Source: Aestuariispira insulae | Lineage (GTDB): Bacteria > Pseudomonadota > Alphaproteobacteria > UBA8366 > Aestuariispiraceae | Direction: 5' to 3' | DNA length: 64,000 bases | Assembly: GCF_003385955.1 (NCBI RefSeq) | Contig: NZ_QRDW01000009.1 | Coordinates: forward strand, 1 to 64,000 | Part shown: piece by piece, positions 53,302 through 62,859 of the stretch | Numbering within the stretch: the first letter of the stretch is position 1 | Layout: each line of letters begins with the position of its first letter | Notes under the pieces: generated by a model | Seen by the model: only the letters and a program-made list of their open reading frames with translations | Database searches by the model: none | Told to the model about the DNA's origin: nothing | Program-made: the position numbers and the translations under genes

Positions 53302-54667
53302 AGCCACCAACGCTGGTGATCCCCCACCGTCCATAAAAGCGCATCTCTTTAAAAAGCTTGCCTGGTCGATGGCTGCCATCTGGCTTATCACCGCCATGCT
53401 TATCCTCATATTCGCACCGGTTGAATATCAGGAATCTTTGGACCGGCGCGCGGTCAGGACCGCCCAGATGGTTCTGGCTTTTGCCTCCGTCATGCCGGAC
53501 CGTGTGGTCCAGCAGCCGACTCTGGATGACGTTCTGTCCGATAAATTGGAACTGGAAGAATTTCTGATCGTGATCAGACGTGACGGCCATCCAATCTATT
53601 CTTCCCTGGCCGGGGGATTGCGTCTGGACATAACCCTGCCCTTGGACGGCACTGCCCGAATCGGTTCGGAAACGTATGACCTATTTGGCTTAGAGGACCG
53701 GGCCACCCGGACAGAAGTCATCGTCGGTGTCAGCAAGGCAGAAGCATTTTTTGCTTCTGTGGAAATCGCCGGCCTCGCAATCGGGCTATTGACCATCGCC
53801 ATGTTTTTTGTCCTGAGCGCCGTTCGAATGGGGATTCGATCCGGCCTTGAACCGCTGGATTCCTTTGCAAAAAATGTCGAACAGCGGGATGGCCGCGACC
53901 TGACCCCGCTCGGGACGGAAGCCACCCCCATTGAGATGAAACCCATCGCGATGGCACTGAACGGTTTCATGGGCCGCCTCAAGCAGGTTATGGACCAGGA
54001 GCGTGAGTTTATTTCCAACGCAGCCCATGAATTGCGAACGCCGTTGACCGCGATCCGTGCCCAGGTCGAACAGATTGATCCTGATCCGGAACACCCGACC
54101 GAAAGCCAGGCCATCGGCAATGTCATGATCGCCATTGATCGTGCAGACAGGCTGGTCCATCAACTTTTGGACCTTTCCCGCTCGCAAAGCGCCAATCTCG
54201 GCCATATGCCGGAGACCCGGTTCGACCTTGCGGTTCATCTGCAGGAATTGATGGCTGATTTGGTGCCGATTGCGGAAAAGCGCCAAGTCGAGCTTTCCCT
54301 GGATGCACCGGACAATCTGTTCACGCGCTGCCAACAGGATCTTTTGCGGGTGATACTCCGGAATCTGCTGGAAAACGCCATCAAATATTCCTCCGAACAA
54401 GGCCTGGTCGCTGTCAGTGTGAGACAGGCTGACAATGGCAGGCTGAAAATTGACGTTCACGACAATGGGCCAGGATTAACCCCGGAGGAGTTTGAACGGG
54501 CCGGCGACCGGTTTCAACGGCTGGGCCGCACCGACCGTCAGGGGGCCGGTCTGGGTCTGGCCATCGTCTTTGAACTTTGCGAGAAATTAGGTTTCACTTT
54601 GACCCGCATTTCAAAACCCACTTTAGGCGGACTATCCCTTGAACTGGACATACCCGGTCCTCATTGA
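53282..54667 (+). CDS. Sensor histidine kinase (QseC/TctE-like)
   Basis: 461 residues. Two membrane helices (residues ~25-45 and ~165-185) bracket a periplasmic 2CSK_N-type sensor domain. A short linker (EPLDSFAKNVEQRDGRDLTP) leads to the H-box FISNAAHELRTPLTAIRAQV and ATPase motifs NLLENAIKYSS, DNGPGLTPEE and GAGLGLAIV. The start is likely ATG 53282; GTG 53273 is possible. Partner of the response regulator upstream. Confidence 0.93.
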   Translation: MFFPRNEATNAGDPPPSIKAHLFKKLAWSMAAIWLITAMLILIFAPVEYQESLDRRAVRTAQMVLAFASVMPDRVVQQPTLDDVLSDKLELEEFLIVIRRDGHPIYSSLAGGLRLDITLPLDGTARIGSETYDLFGLEDRATRTEVIVGVSKAEAFFASVEIAGLAIGLLTIAMFFVLSAVRMGIRSGLEPLDSFAKNVEQRDGRDLTPLGTEATPIEMKPIAMALNGFMGRLKQVMDQEREFISNAAHELRTPLTAIRAQVEQIDPDPEHPTESQAIGNVMIAIDRADRLVHQLLDLSRSQSANLGHMPETRFDLAVHLQELMADLVPIAEKRQVELSLDAPDNLFTRCQQDLLRVILRNLLENAIKYSSEQGLVAVSVRQADNGRLKIDVHDNGPGLTPEEFERAGDRFQRLGRTDRQGAGLGLAIVFELCEKLGFTLTRISKPTLGGLSLELDIPGPH

Positions 54668-54706
54668 TCAAGGTGGGAACCGCCCGCCACGTTCCCTCCG
54701 GTAAGG

Positions 54707-56023
54707 TCAGGCGGCTCCCATCCGCTGTTCCGGGCCAGCATAATCCAAAGCCACCTGCAAGAGTGCGGGTGCCCCATCCTCGAAATAGACCCGGAGCAGC
54801 AGGGCCGCATATTGAAAGATTTGATCCCGCCCTTCCAAATCCCTGCGCCTCGTTTCAACCTGATACAGCTTTGGCTCGCCGAATTCCAATACCTCTTTGA
54901 ACGGACCGAAGGTGACCCGGTTATAGTCCGAACCAATCCCTCCCGGCACAAAGACCGCACCGATTTTGGCCCTGCGCCATGGGTCTCCAAAGATAGAAAC
55001 ACTGGCATGGCGGGCACCGATATGGGCCATGACCAAACTCTCCGTCGGCATCAGGGGACGCAGGACCATGCCATAATCCATGAAGGCATCGAGCCCCTCC
55101 CGGGAGAGGATAGGGCTTTTCCGCCATGCAGCCAGGGCCCGGGCGAATAATCCGCTCCGATCCACCTCCTCCATCTCAGCCATATTATGGTGAATAATCC
55201 TTGTATGGCTGGGTGGCCGCTGGGCCGGAAATTTAATCCCATCCACCATGACCGTGATCAAGGGGCCTTTCGGATCCTGCGCACGCAAGACCAGGCGTTG
55301 ATAATGCTCGACACGGTATTCACCATTCTTATTGGCAATATAGCATTCCACCAGATCCAGTACCGGCTCTCCGGTTTCATAAGCCAGATGAAAACTTTTC
55401 ATGATGTCATAATCATAGACATTATAGCTGTTTGTCGGCTGGGCACGGTCAGCATATCGGCCAATCACTTCCTTCGACAGTTTTAGCCCAAAATGATTGG
55501 CATAGCTTGAACGTCGGCCAAAGAAATCAAAGACCCAGCGTCCCTGGTGCAATCGATAGTTGTTCGCCAGCGCGAGAAGCGCATGACTTCTGGTACCCGG
55601 ATGGAAACAATAGTCATCCGCCGCCAAACGCCGATGGAAATCTGCAATCCTTGGATGCGCCTGCTCCAGCGGCAGTCGCTCAATAATCGGTTCCTGGTCC
55701 GAGATATAGCTTGGCACAAGGTCGCTGAACATCTTCCGGATTTTGATCAGATATTGTTCACCGGCTTCGGTTCTTTCCATCGGTCGCCCTTTGCGTGCCC
55801 GATGAAACAGTCTGGTTCCCAACTGATCTTCCAGGGATTTGATATGCAGCGACACCGACCCTTTTGACAAGCCGAGCAAATCCGCAGCCAAAGAGTAATT
55901 CCGGCATTCCGCCACTACGATGAAAGTCTGGAGACTGCGCAGGCCCGGTATTTCAGGCGGCAGAATTGGTGGCAGCTGATCCAAATGCAATTTCCCGATA
56001 ATTCGTTTAGCTTTTTTTAACAA
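54707..56023 (-). CDS. LysR-type HTH fused to PAS-like sensor region
   Basis: 438 residues. N-terminal LysR-type HTH (LRSLQTFIVVAECRNYSLAA, SKGSVSLHIKSLEDQLGTRL, about 28-85) lacks the usual periplasmic-binding-protein effector domain. Residues ~140-430 instead contain two PAS-like blocks: one with HQGRWVFDFFGRRSSYANHF ... VEHYQRLVLRAQDPKGPLIT, and one with LVMAHIGARHASVSIFGDPW ... QIFQYAALLLRV. Similar to alphaproteobacterial PAS_5 sequences by eye. The start is TTG; no ATG. A dyad GGAACTA-N4-TAGTTTC (56030-56047) just upstream could be its own operator. Confidence 0.75.
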   Translation of the reverse strand: MLKKAKRIIGKLHLDQLPPILPPEIPGLRSLQTFIVVAECRNYSLAADLLGLSKGSVSLHIKSLEDQLGTRLFHRARKGRPMERTEAGEQYLIKIRKMFSDLVPSYISDQEPIIERLPLEQAHPRIADFHRRLAADDYCFHPGTRSHALLALANNYRLHQGRWVFDFFGRRSSYANHFGLKLSKEVIGRYADRAQPTNSYNVYDYDIMKSFHLAYETGEPVLDLVECYIANKNGEYRVEHYQRLVLRAQDPKGPLITVMVDGIKFPAQRPPSHTRIIHHNMAEMEEVDRSGLFARALAAWRKSPILSREGLDAFMDYGMVLRPLMPTESLVMAHIGARHASVSIFGDPWRRAKIGAVFVPGGIGSDYNRVTFGPFKEVLEFGEPKLYQVETRRRDLEGRDQIFQYAALLLRVYFEDGAPALLQVALDYAGPEQRMGAA

Positions 56024-56204
56024 ATATAGGGAACTAGTAGTAGTTTCAACGATTCCCGCCCACTATTATTCCACTACTCGATTCGGGGTAGGAAACATGC
56101 TTGACCAGTGTGGGGGGAAGGCATGTTAGGAACATCCGCGGTGCAGGATTGCGTCGCGGATGTTCTTATTTGGACTGATGCATTCAATCCTTCCGGCAAT
56201 TGTT
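56024..56204. promoter_or_regulatory. Intergenic with dyad and 11-bp hairpin
   Basis: Contains the imperfect dyad GGAACTA-N4-TAGTTTC (56030-56047) beside the LysR-like gene and a perfect 11-bp inverted repeat GAACATCCGCG/CGCGGATGTTC (56130-56140 / 56155-56165) without a strong T-run. A 10-codon ORF beginning ATGCTTGACCAG near 56097 has a fair ribosome site (GGTAGGAAAC). A small RNA or leader peptide is possible but unproven. Confidence 0.4.
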
Positions 56205-56957
56205 CTATCCGATACGGTGCAGATGGTTGCCATGCCGCTTCAACCAAGTGCGCCAGCGCTTCATCTCCGGCTGGATCTGTTCCACAACCGCCCAGAAAGC
56301 CGGACTGTGATTATGTTGGGCCAGATGGGCCACTTCATGAGCAACCACATAATCAAGCACCTCCGGCGGGGCCATGATCAATCGCCAATTGAAAGACAGG
56401 TCGCCTTTGGCGGAACAGCTGCCCCAGCGGGTTTTCTGGTCGCGGATGGAAATACGCCCAACCGTCTTGCCGATCTGATCCGCGTAATCCTTGGCCAGCG
56501 GAACAATCCGGGCCTTTGCCTCCTTTTTTAGATGATCCCGCAGCCTTCTGGATAAATGCTCTTCCGGTCCGGCCACCGCCAGGCCGGGGCCTTCGGTCAC
56601 GCGGACACCATAGCGGCGATCAGGATCGTGGCGGATCACATGATCAACCCCTTGGTAGGGGATGGAAATGCCAACCTGAAATGACAGTCGTTCGGGCAGT
56701 GAACGGATCTGGTCGAGCAGCCAGTCCTGATGTTGTTCAACAAAGGCAAACCCCCTTTTTTCGGAAATGCCGCGCGGCAGGACCAGCACCGCCATGTCCT
56801 TTTTAGAGTCATATTTCAAGGATAGGTTCCGCGCCCGCTCCGACTGCCGGACAAGAATATCGATCACGACATCGCCCAGCCGGATCCCGGCAATCCGGGA
56901 CCGGTTCATTCCCTTGCGGGTCTCCGTTTTTCGATCAAATATCCGAAGCAGATCCAT
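56205..56957 (-). CDS. YgjP-like (DUF45/M48-type) metallopeptidase
   Basis: 250 residues. Catalytic zinc motif HEVAH (207-211) in DYVVAHEVAHLAQHNHSPAF, with TRWGSCSAKGDLSFNWRLI as second signature. Function of this family is poorly known. Start ATG 56957; no signal peptide. The upstream gap to the divergent gene at 57133 is about 175 bases. Confidence 0.92.
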   Translation of the reverse strand: MDLLRIFDRKTETRKGMNRSRIAGIRLGDVVIDILVRQSERARNLSLKYDSKKDMAVLVLPRGISEKRGFAFVEQHQDWLLDQIRSLPERLSFQVGISIPYQGVDHVIRHDPDRRYGVRVTEGPGLAVAGPEEHLSRRLRDHLKKEAKARIVPLAKDYADQIGKTVGRISIRDQKTRWGSCSAKGDLSFNWRLIMAPPEVLDYVVAHEVAHLAQHNHSPAFWAVVEQIQPEMKRWRTWLKRHGNHLHRIG

Positions 56958-57132
56958 GGCGCTATATTTGGGCTGATTCTGTTACAGCCACAAGCGCGCA
57001 GGACGGAAAATTCGATATGATGAAAAAGCAATCCTTCCATCCGTTATTGCCGCCCCCCTCTCTTCTATCCTGTTCAAAATGCTCCATGCCACCTAGACTG
57101 GGAGCAATCCCTGTCTATCCATCGGACAATGA

Positions 57133-58185
57133 ATGACTTTTTCGCCCGAAGACCTGACCCTTGCCCTTACGGATTTTCCCGACCTTGACCATGCGCTTTA
57201 TCAGCAGCTGGCTCCCACGATCGTGGCTGGATGGAACCAGATGGTCGCCCATCACAAGGCCTGTTACCAGGATGCCTGGGCCAGCTATACCGGTCTGATC
57301 GATGCAACAGGCACAATCAGCGGTATGGATCTCGACGCCGCCGTAACCATTCTCGATGGCAAAGGCAGCGCAACCACAGGCGGCCTGCCCGACTGGATTA
57401 GCCGCCAGATCCCAGTCGACCTGGGCAACTTCGCGGATGTTCCTGATAATAAAAAAATCTATGCGCTCGACGGGCGCTATCAATTGGGTGATGAGGAGAT
57501 GCACCGCGCGAGCCTGATGCGGCATTTACGCCCCTTGCTGCGGCCCGAAACCCAGGCAGTGATCGAATTGGGCGCCGGATGCGGCCGCAATCTCGGGCGC
57601 CTGCTCGCGCAAACCGGACGCCGTGACATCACCTATATCAGCTGTGAACAGTCACCATCCGGCTTGGCGGTATTCCGCGGATTGCTTGCTGCCCAGGAAG
57701 ATGTCGCCCACCGGGCGGTTCCGTTTGATTTTAATGAACCGGATCTGGAGTGCCTGACGGGGTTTGACCATATCCTGGTTTTTACTTGTGCGGCGATCGA
57801 ACAGATCCCCTTTCTCCGGCAAAGCCTGATCACGGATATTCTGGCGGTTGCACCTCAGGTGGATCTGGCCTTTTTTGAACCTGTCGGCTGGCAGCGATTT
57901 GGCAATATCGCCACCTTCGTCGCAGACGGGTTTTGCCGCGAACTTTCCGGGCAGGTGCCGCAAAGCCAATTCCACAAGGCCGGTTTCACCTATCGGCTGC
58001 AGGATGATTGCTTTATCGATAATGCCGCTAGCTGGGCATTGGCCGGGCGCTATAATATGAACCTGGTGCCGTTGGTGCAAAAAGCGCTGAATGCAAAGGT
58101 TGCATCCATGACCAGTCTTGCCTGGGATTCCTTTGGCTCCAACCCGTTCAATCCCATGAGTTTCCTCAGCCTGAGCAAAATCTGA
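57133..58185 (+). CDS. Putative SAM-dependent (sugar O-methyltransferase-like) protein
   Basis: 350 residues. SAM-binding VIELGAGCGRN (143-153) within a methyltransferase fold, followed by DHILVFTCAAIEQIPFLRQS. Surrounding segments resemble 'putative sugar O-methyltransferase' proteins found in cell-surface loci, but no surface-glycan genes are nearby. Substrate unknown. Convergent with the ycgN-like gene. Confidence 0.7.
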   Translation: MTFSPEDLTLALTDFPDLDHALYQQLAPTIVAGWNQMVAHHKACYQDAWASYTGLIDATGTISGMDLDAAVTILDGKGSATTGGLPDWISRQIPVDLGNFADVPDNKKIYALDGRYQLGDEEMHRASLMRHLRPLLRPETQAVIELGAGCGRNLGRLLAQTGRRDITYISCEQSPSGLAVFRGLLAAQEDVAHRAVPFDFNEPDLECLTGFDHILVFTCAAIEQIPFLRQSLITDILAVAPQVDLAFFEPVGWQRFGNIATFVADGFCRELSGQVPQSQFHKAGFTYRLQDDCFIDNAASWALAGRYNMNLVPLVQKALNAKVASMTSLAWDSFGSNPFNPMSFLSLSKI

Positions 58186-58215
58186 ACGAACGGAAAAGAA
58201 GCGCTGCGCCCACTG

Positions 58216-58692
58216 TCAGCGGTCAAAAGGATTGTTGCCGTCCAGGATCCAACCGGTCACATGATCTTCCAGATCATCAATCTCCACTTCGGAGACCGCA
58301 TTGTCCCGAACAGAGATACCTGCTTTATGGACGCTGTCCGCATCCCCGCTCAGCAACGGGTGCCAGTCATGGAGATCTTTGCCTTCCGCCAGCAGCCGAT
58401 AGGCGCAGGTTTCCGGCAACCAGCCCAGATCCGATGCCTTTTCCGGTGTCAGCTGGACACAGTCCGGCACAAAATCCCAGCGGTTGGCATAGGAGGAACA
58501 ACGGCAGCTTTTCATATCCAGCAGTTTGCAGGCAACGTTGGTGACCGCGATTTCACCGCTGTCGACATCTTCAAGCTTATGCAGACAGCATTGCCCGCAG
58601 CCGTCGCACAGGGATTCCCATTCGGCCTCACTCATCTCATAAAGACGCTTGGTCCGCCAGAAGGGCTGTTTTTCTTTATCCGTCTCAGTCAT
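58216..58692 (-). CDS. UPF0260 (YcgN/YkgJ-type) cysteine-cluster protein
   Basis: 158 residues. [15 protein letters not shown] with Cys29, 32, 35, 36 plus later Cys ([19 protein letters not shown]) is the family signature and suggests metal or Fe-S binding. Function unknown. Its start overlaps the cobB stop by 8 bases, so it rides on the cobA-cobB transcript. Confidence 0.9.
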   Translation of the reverse strand: MTETDKEKQPFWRTKRLYEMSEAEWESLCDGCGQCCLHKLEDVDSGEIAVTNVACKLLDMKSCRCSSYANRWDFVPDCVQLTPEKASDLGWLPETCAYRLLAEGKDLHDWHPLLSGDADSVHKAGISVRDNAVSEVEIDDLEDHVTGWILDGNNPFDR

Positions 58693-59995
58693 CGGCGCGG
58701 TCTATCAGATGCAGGAAGGACCCGGCAACAGAATTCACCTTCAATCCAGCCTCCGTCCCGGACTGGTCCAACGCATCACGCATCCTGAATAGCCGGTCGG
58801 CCGCGCCCTCTTCCACGATGCTGGCATAATGGAACTCATGCCCGCGCCAATATTGACCGGTCCGGCCCAGCGGGCTGTCCGACAGACTCACCGCCTTGCG
58901 GTAGCCAAGATGCAGCCGGCGTTTCTGGAACGAGGTTTCTAGGGGCAGTAGACCCGCCATCTCGTGGCGCTGTCCTTCCGCGTCGACCAACCCTTGCCCC
59001 AAGGTCATATAACCACCGCATTCGCCAAACACAAAGGCACGCCGTGCAGCCGCCGACTGTAATCCGTTCATGAAATTCTGATTGCCGGCCAAACACCCGG
59101 CATGAAGCTCCGGATAGCCACCCGGCAGATAGATGGCATCGGCATGGCCATCAGGGGCTTCATCAGCCAGGGGGGAAAAGAAGGAGATCTCCGCACCCGC
59201 CTGCCGCCAGCCATCCAACACCTCCTGATAGGTAAAGGCAAAGGCCTCATCCTTGGCAACCGCAATCCGCTGTCCCAATGGCGGCAGGGGTCCTTCGTTT
59301 CCGGGCACCAGGTCAGCCGCCGTTGCAATCGCCACCAACCGGTCCAGATCAACAGCTGCACCCGCCCATTCGGCAGCCTGTTCCAGGAAATGGTCCAAAT
59401 CCGCATTTTCCACCGCCTGAACCAGCCCCAGATGCCGTTCCGGCATGACCAAATCCGCCTGTTTCGGCAAAAAGCCCAAGACCGGGATTTCCGGGAGATG
59501 TTCAGCCATGGCCTGCGACAGGATATCCACATGCCCTTTGCCGCCAACCCGGTTGAAAATCACGCCAGAGAGGCGAAGATCGGTTCTGAAACGGGCAAAC
59601 CCTTGAACCATAGCGGCCGCTGAAGCCGCCTGCCCCTTCACATCCACCACCAGGACAACCGGCCAACCCAGCATCACCGCCAGATCGGCGGTCGAACCGG
59701 TGCCGTCACGCGCACCATCAAACAGCCCCATCACCCCTTCGGCGACAATCAGATCCGCGCCTTCTGCCAAGGCATGAACCGCATGGCTAATGGTTTGAAC
59801 CCGCATGGCCCAGGGATCCAGGTTGCGGCAGGGCCGGCCACTGGCCGCCGAATGGAAAGCCGGATCGATATAATCCGGGCCGGTCTTGGCCGAGGCGACG
59901 CGGCAGCCCCTATTCTTCAGGGCGCGTAACAGCGCCAGAGTCACCAGCGTCTTACCGCTTCCCGATGACGGCGCGGCGATGACCAGCCCTTTCAT
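58685..59995 (-). CDS. cobB: Cobyrinate a,c-diamide synthase (CbiA/CobB)
   Basis: 436 residues. ATP- and glutamine-dependent amidation of the a and c carboxylates of (hydrogeno)cobyrinate. N-terminal P-loop [20 protein letters not shown] and C-terminal glutamine amidotransferase with nucleophile Cys326 ([16 protein letters not shown]). Start ATG 59995, overlapping the cobA stop by one base (TGATG). An in-frame extension to 60046 lies within cobA. Confidence 0.95.
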   Translation of the reverse strand: MKGLVIAAPSSGSGKTLVTLALLRALKNRGCRVASAKTGPDYIDPAFHSAASGRPCRNLDPWAMRVQTISHAVHALAEGADLIVAEGVMGLFDGARDGTGSTADLAVMLGWPVVLVVDVKGQAASAAAMVQGFARFRTDLRLSGVIFNRVGGKGHVDILSQAMAEHLPEIPVLGFLPKQADLVMPERHLGLVQAVENADLDHFLEQAAEWAGAAVDLDRLVAIATAADLVPGNEGPLPPLGQRIAVAKDEAFAFTYQEVLDGWRQAGAEISFFSPLADEAPDGHADAIYLPGGYPELHAGCLAGNQNFMNGLQSAAARRAFVFGECGGYMTLGQGLVDAEGQRHEMAGLLPLETSFQKRRLHLGYRKAVSLSDSPLGRTGQYWRGHEFHYASIVEEGAADRLFRMRDALDQSGTEAGLKVNSVAGSFLHLIDRADD

Positions 59996-60819
59996 CAGAC
60001 AGGGTCCGCGGCTTTTGCCTGCCATTCCGCCGCCTTGCCGAGCCAATCGAGCTGCTCACGCAACTTAACCACAGGCCCAACCACAACAATCGCCGGAGGA
60101 GACACTTTTTTTGCCACCTCTGCAGCCGTATCCAAGGTGCAGACATGGACCTTCTGATCCGCCGTGGTGGCGCTGGCGACAAAGGCAACGGGCTCATCGG
60201 CGGGCCGCCCGCATTCTTGCAGTTTTTCCGCGATGCGGCCGAAATGTTTGATCGCCATATAGAAGATCAATACAGGCGCGCCATTGGTCACCGCATCCCA
60301 ATTCAAGTTGTCCGGCACCTCACCGGTCATGGAATGGCCGGTAATGAACGTCACCGCCGAATTGGCATCCCGGTGGGTCGCCGGCATTCCGGCATAGGCG
60401 GTTCCGGCAATGGCAGCCGTCACACCCGGCACGACGCGGAAGGGTACACCCGCCCCGACCAGCGCCAACGCCTCTTCGCCGCCGCGCCCAAAGACAAAGG
60501 GATCGCCACCTTTCAAACGCAACACCCGGTGGCCGGCCTTGGCCAATTCCACCAGCCGTTCGGAAATCGACGTTTGGGTCGGGGATGGTTTACCGCCGCG
60601 TTTGCCTGCAAAGATACGCTCGGCATGGGGTTTAGCCATATCCAGGATACGTGTATCGACCAGGGCGTCATAGACAATGACATCCGCCTGGGCGAGGGCA
60701 TTGACCCCATGAAGCGTGATCAGCCCCGGGTCTCCGGGACCTGCACCCACCAACCAAACCCAGCCCGGTTCAAAAACCGGCAGGCCTTTCGGGGGAACAA
60801 TATTTGTTTGCCAAGTCAT
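59995..60819 (-). CDS. cobA: Uroporphyrinogen-III C-methyltransferase
   Basis: 274 residues. Methylates uroporphyrinogen III at C-2 and C-7, giving precorrin-2. Signatures are VGAGPGDPGLITLHGVNALA, YDALVDTRIL, RLKGGDPFVFGRGGEEALAL and VVPGVTAAIAGTAYAGMPAT. No fused dehydrogenase/chelatase (SirC-type) domain, so the dehydrogenase must be elsewhere. Start ATG 60819; first gene of the cobA-cobB-ycgN unit, divergent from cbiD. Confidence 0.95.
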   Translation of the reverse strand: MTWQTNIVPPKGLPVFEPGWVWLVGAGPGDPGLITLHGVNALAQADVIVYDALVDTRILDMAKPHAERIFAGKRGGKPSPTQTSISERLVELAKAGHRVLRLKGGDPFVFGRGGEEALALVGAGVPFRVVPGVTAAIAGTAYAGMPATHRDANSAVTFITGHSMTGEVPDNLNWDAVTNGAPVLIFYMAIKHFGRIAEKLQECGRPADEPVAFVASATTADQKVHVCTLDTAAEVAKKVSPPAIVVVGPVVKLREQLDWLGKAAEWQAKAADPV

Positions 60820-61010
60820 GAGGCGTATCCTATCGACAAATACCATACAGAAGCGCTTGGGCCTTTATGCCGTCGCTTCAACCTAATGTGCCTCGCGGGA
60901 AGCGACGGAGAAAGACAGGATTGCGGCAACGAGATGCGGCAAACTGTCTGATTTCATCGCGGCCCTTGGGGCTTCACAGTCTAATGCGCGATGTTAATAC
61001 TGCTGAATCT
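60820..61010 (+). promoter_or_regulatory. Structured leader between cobA and cbiD
   Basis: 191 bases hold three successive hairpins: CCGTCGCTTC/GAAGCGACGG (60870-60879 / 60899-60908, 10 bp perfect), GACAG/CTGTC (60914-60918 / 60944-60948) with a TGCGGCAA direct repeat in its loop, and CATCGCG/CGCGATG (60955-60961 / 60987-60993) near the cbiD start. No canonical B12 box seen. May be an operator or cis-acting RNA. Confidence 0.5.
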
Positions 61011-62114
61011 ATGGCAAGAAAACCCGAAGGTGAACTGAAAAAAGGCTGGACCACTGGTGCATGCGCCTGTGCAGCGGCAACTGCGGCCTATGAGGCCTTG
61101 CTGTCCGGGGCTTTCCCGGACCCGGTTTCCATTACCCTGCCCAAGGGCCAGACACCGGCTTTTGACCTGCTATCGTCCCGTATCGACGGGGTGGTGGGCC
61201 ATGCTGCGGTCATCAAGGATGCGGGCGATGATCCGGACGTGACCCATGGGGCCACCATCCGTGCCGCCGTGCGCCTTCTGGACGAAGGGGAAGGGTTGGT
61301 TTTCAAGGCTGGCCCCGGGGTCGGTATGGTCACCAAGCCTGGCCTGCCGATCGAGCCGGGCGAACCGGCGATCAATCCAGGCCCGCGCAAGATGATCCGC
61401 GACAATATGGATGTGGTGGCCGCACGCCACGGCATGGATTTGAACGCGGAAGTGACCATCGCCATCGACAAGGGAGAAGAAATCGCCCAGAAGACCTGGA
61501 ATCCCAGGCTCGGAATTGTCGGCGGCCTTTCGGTCCTGGGCACCACCGGCGTGGTCATTCCGTTTTCCTGCAGCGCCTGGATCCATTCCATTCACCGGGG
61601 CATTGATGTTGCCAGGGCCACGGGGCTGACCCATGTAGCGGGTTCCACCGGCAAAGTGTCGGAAGAGACCGTCCAAAAGACATTCAACCTTCCTGACGAA
61701 GCCTTGCTCGATATGGGGGATTTCGCCGGCGGGCTGCTCAAATACCTGCGCAAGCACCCCCTGCCCCGCCTGACCATTTCAGGTGGCTTTGCCAAATTGC
61801 TCAAAATGGCCCAGGGCCATCTCGATCTTCACAGTTCCCGCAGCCAGGTGGATTTCGAAAAGCTGGCGGCCCTGGTGGAAAAGCTGGGTGGCAGTGATGA
61901 CCAGGTTGCCATGGCGCGCGAGGCCAACACCGCCAAACAGGTTCTGGACGGCTGCCCAGATCTGCCGCTTGCCGAAATAATAGGGCGCCAGGCACGGGAA
62001 ACCGCACTGGCAACGCTTGCCGGCCAGACCCGGGTTGATATCCTGGTGATAGACCGAAAAGGGACAATTCTTGCCCATGTCGGAGCCCCCGATGGTGAAT
62101 CCGCCGATGATTAA
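61011..62114 (+). CDS. cbiD: Cobalt-precorrin-5B C1-methyltransferase
   Basis: 367 residues. Anaerobic-pathway SAM enzyme methylating C-1. Signatures are LKKGWTTGACACAAATAAYE, VSITLPKGQTPAF, the NPGPRKMI loop and TTGVVIPFSCSAWIHSIHRG, GSTGKVSEE. Start taken as ATG 61011; ATG 60984 is a longer option inside the third leader hairpin. It overlaps cobK by 8 bases. Its presence marks the early-cobalt-insertion route. Confidence 0.95.
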   Translation: MARKPEGELKKGWTTGACACAAATAAYEALLSGAFPDPVSITLPKGQTPAFDLLSSRIDGVVGHAAVIKDAGDDPDVTHGATIRAAVRLLDEGEGLVFKAGPGVGMVTKPGLPIEPGEPAINPGPRKMIRDNMDVVAARHGMDLNAEVTIAIDKGEEIAQKTWNPRLGIVGGLSVLGTTGVVIPFSCSAWIHSIHRGIDVARATGLTHVAGSTGKVSEETVQKTFNLPDEALLDMGDFAGGLLKYLRKHPLPRLTISGGFAKLLKMAQGHLDLHSSRSQVDFEKLAALVEKLGGSDDQVAMAREANTAKQVLDGCPDLPLAEIIGRQARETALATLAGQTRVDILVIDRKGTILAHVGAPDGESADD

Positions 62115-62859
62115 ACATCCTGCGATCCTGATTCTTGGCGGCACCGGTGAGGCCAGGGACCTGGCGGCAAAGCTATCGGAGCTGCCCGTGCGGGTGATCA
62201 CTTCACTGGCCGGCCGAACGAGAAAACCGGCTGATATCCCCGGCGAAATTCATGCAGGTGGATTTGGCGGCGTTGCAGGCCTGTCCCGGTTTTTAGCCGT
62301 CGAGGATATCAATCTGGTGGTTGACGCCACCCATCCCTTCGCCGAAAAGATCAGCCGCAACGCCATGCTGGCCTGCGCCGAATGGCAAGTGGCGCGGCTG
62401 CGGCTGGAACGTCCAGCATGGCAGCCACAACCCGGCGATCATTGGCTTCACGCAGCCAGCCTGGAAGAGGCCGCCCGCCTGTTGCCATCCCTTTGCAAGC
62501 GGCCCCTGATCACAGTGGGATCCAACGATTTTCATTTTTTCCGGGACGTTCAAGGGGTTGAAATTTTCGCCCGTATGATCGAAGAACCGCCCTTTGCCGA
62601 ACGGCCACCGAAATGCCAGCTCATTCTGGAACGGGGACCATTTGACCATACACACGAAATGGCGCTATTTTCGCGCCACAGAATAGATCTTCTGGTGACA
62701 AAAAACAGTGGTGGCTCAATGATTGATGCCAAACTGGACGCTGCCAGAGAGCGGGGCCTCCCCGTATTGATGATTGACCGCCCAGTTGCTTTGCCTGGCC
62801 CCTGCGCCACGACAGCAACAGAGGCGTTGGATTGGCTTAAAACTAAATTGGACTTCTAA
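62107..62859 (+). CDS. cobK: (Cobalt-)precorrin-6A reductase
   Basis: 250 residues. NAD(P)H-dependent reduction of the precorrin-6A macrocycle (CbiJ in the anaerobic route). N-terminal nucleotide-binding ILILGGTGEARDLAAKLS, then LVVDATHPFAEKISRNAM and VTKNSGGSMIDAKLDAARER. Start ATG 62107 overlaps the cbiD stop; earlier in-frame ATGs (62071, 62092) would overlap more. Immediately followed by the ankyrin gene. Confidence 0.94.
   Translation: MIKHPAILILGGTGEARDLAAKLSELPVRVITSLAGRTRKPADIPGEIHAGGFGGVAGLSRFLAVEDINLVVDATHPFAEKISRNAMLACAEWQVARLRLERPAWQPQPGDHWLHAASLEEAARLLPSLCKRPLITVGSNDFHFFRDVQGVEIFARMIEEPPFAERPPKCQLILERGPFDHTHEMALFSRHRIDLLVTKNSGGSMIDAKLDAARERGLPVLMIDRPVALPGPCATTATEALDWLKTKLDF

Noticed and set aside
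56108-56377. 89-codon plus-strand frame starting before the YgjP-like gene
   Set aside because: Most of it is antisense to the conserved metallopeptidase C-terminus.
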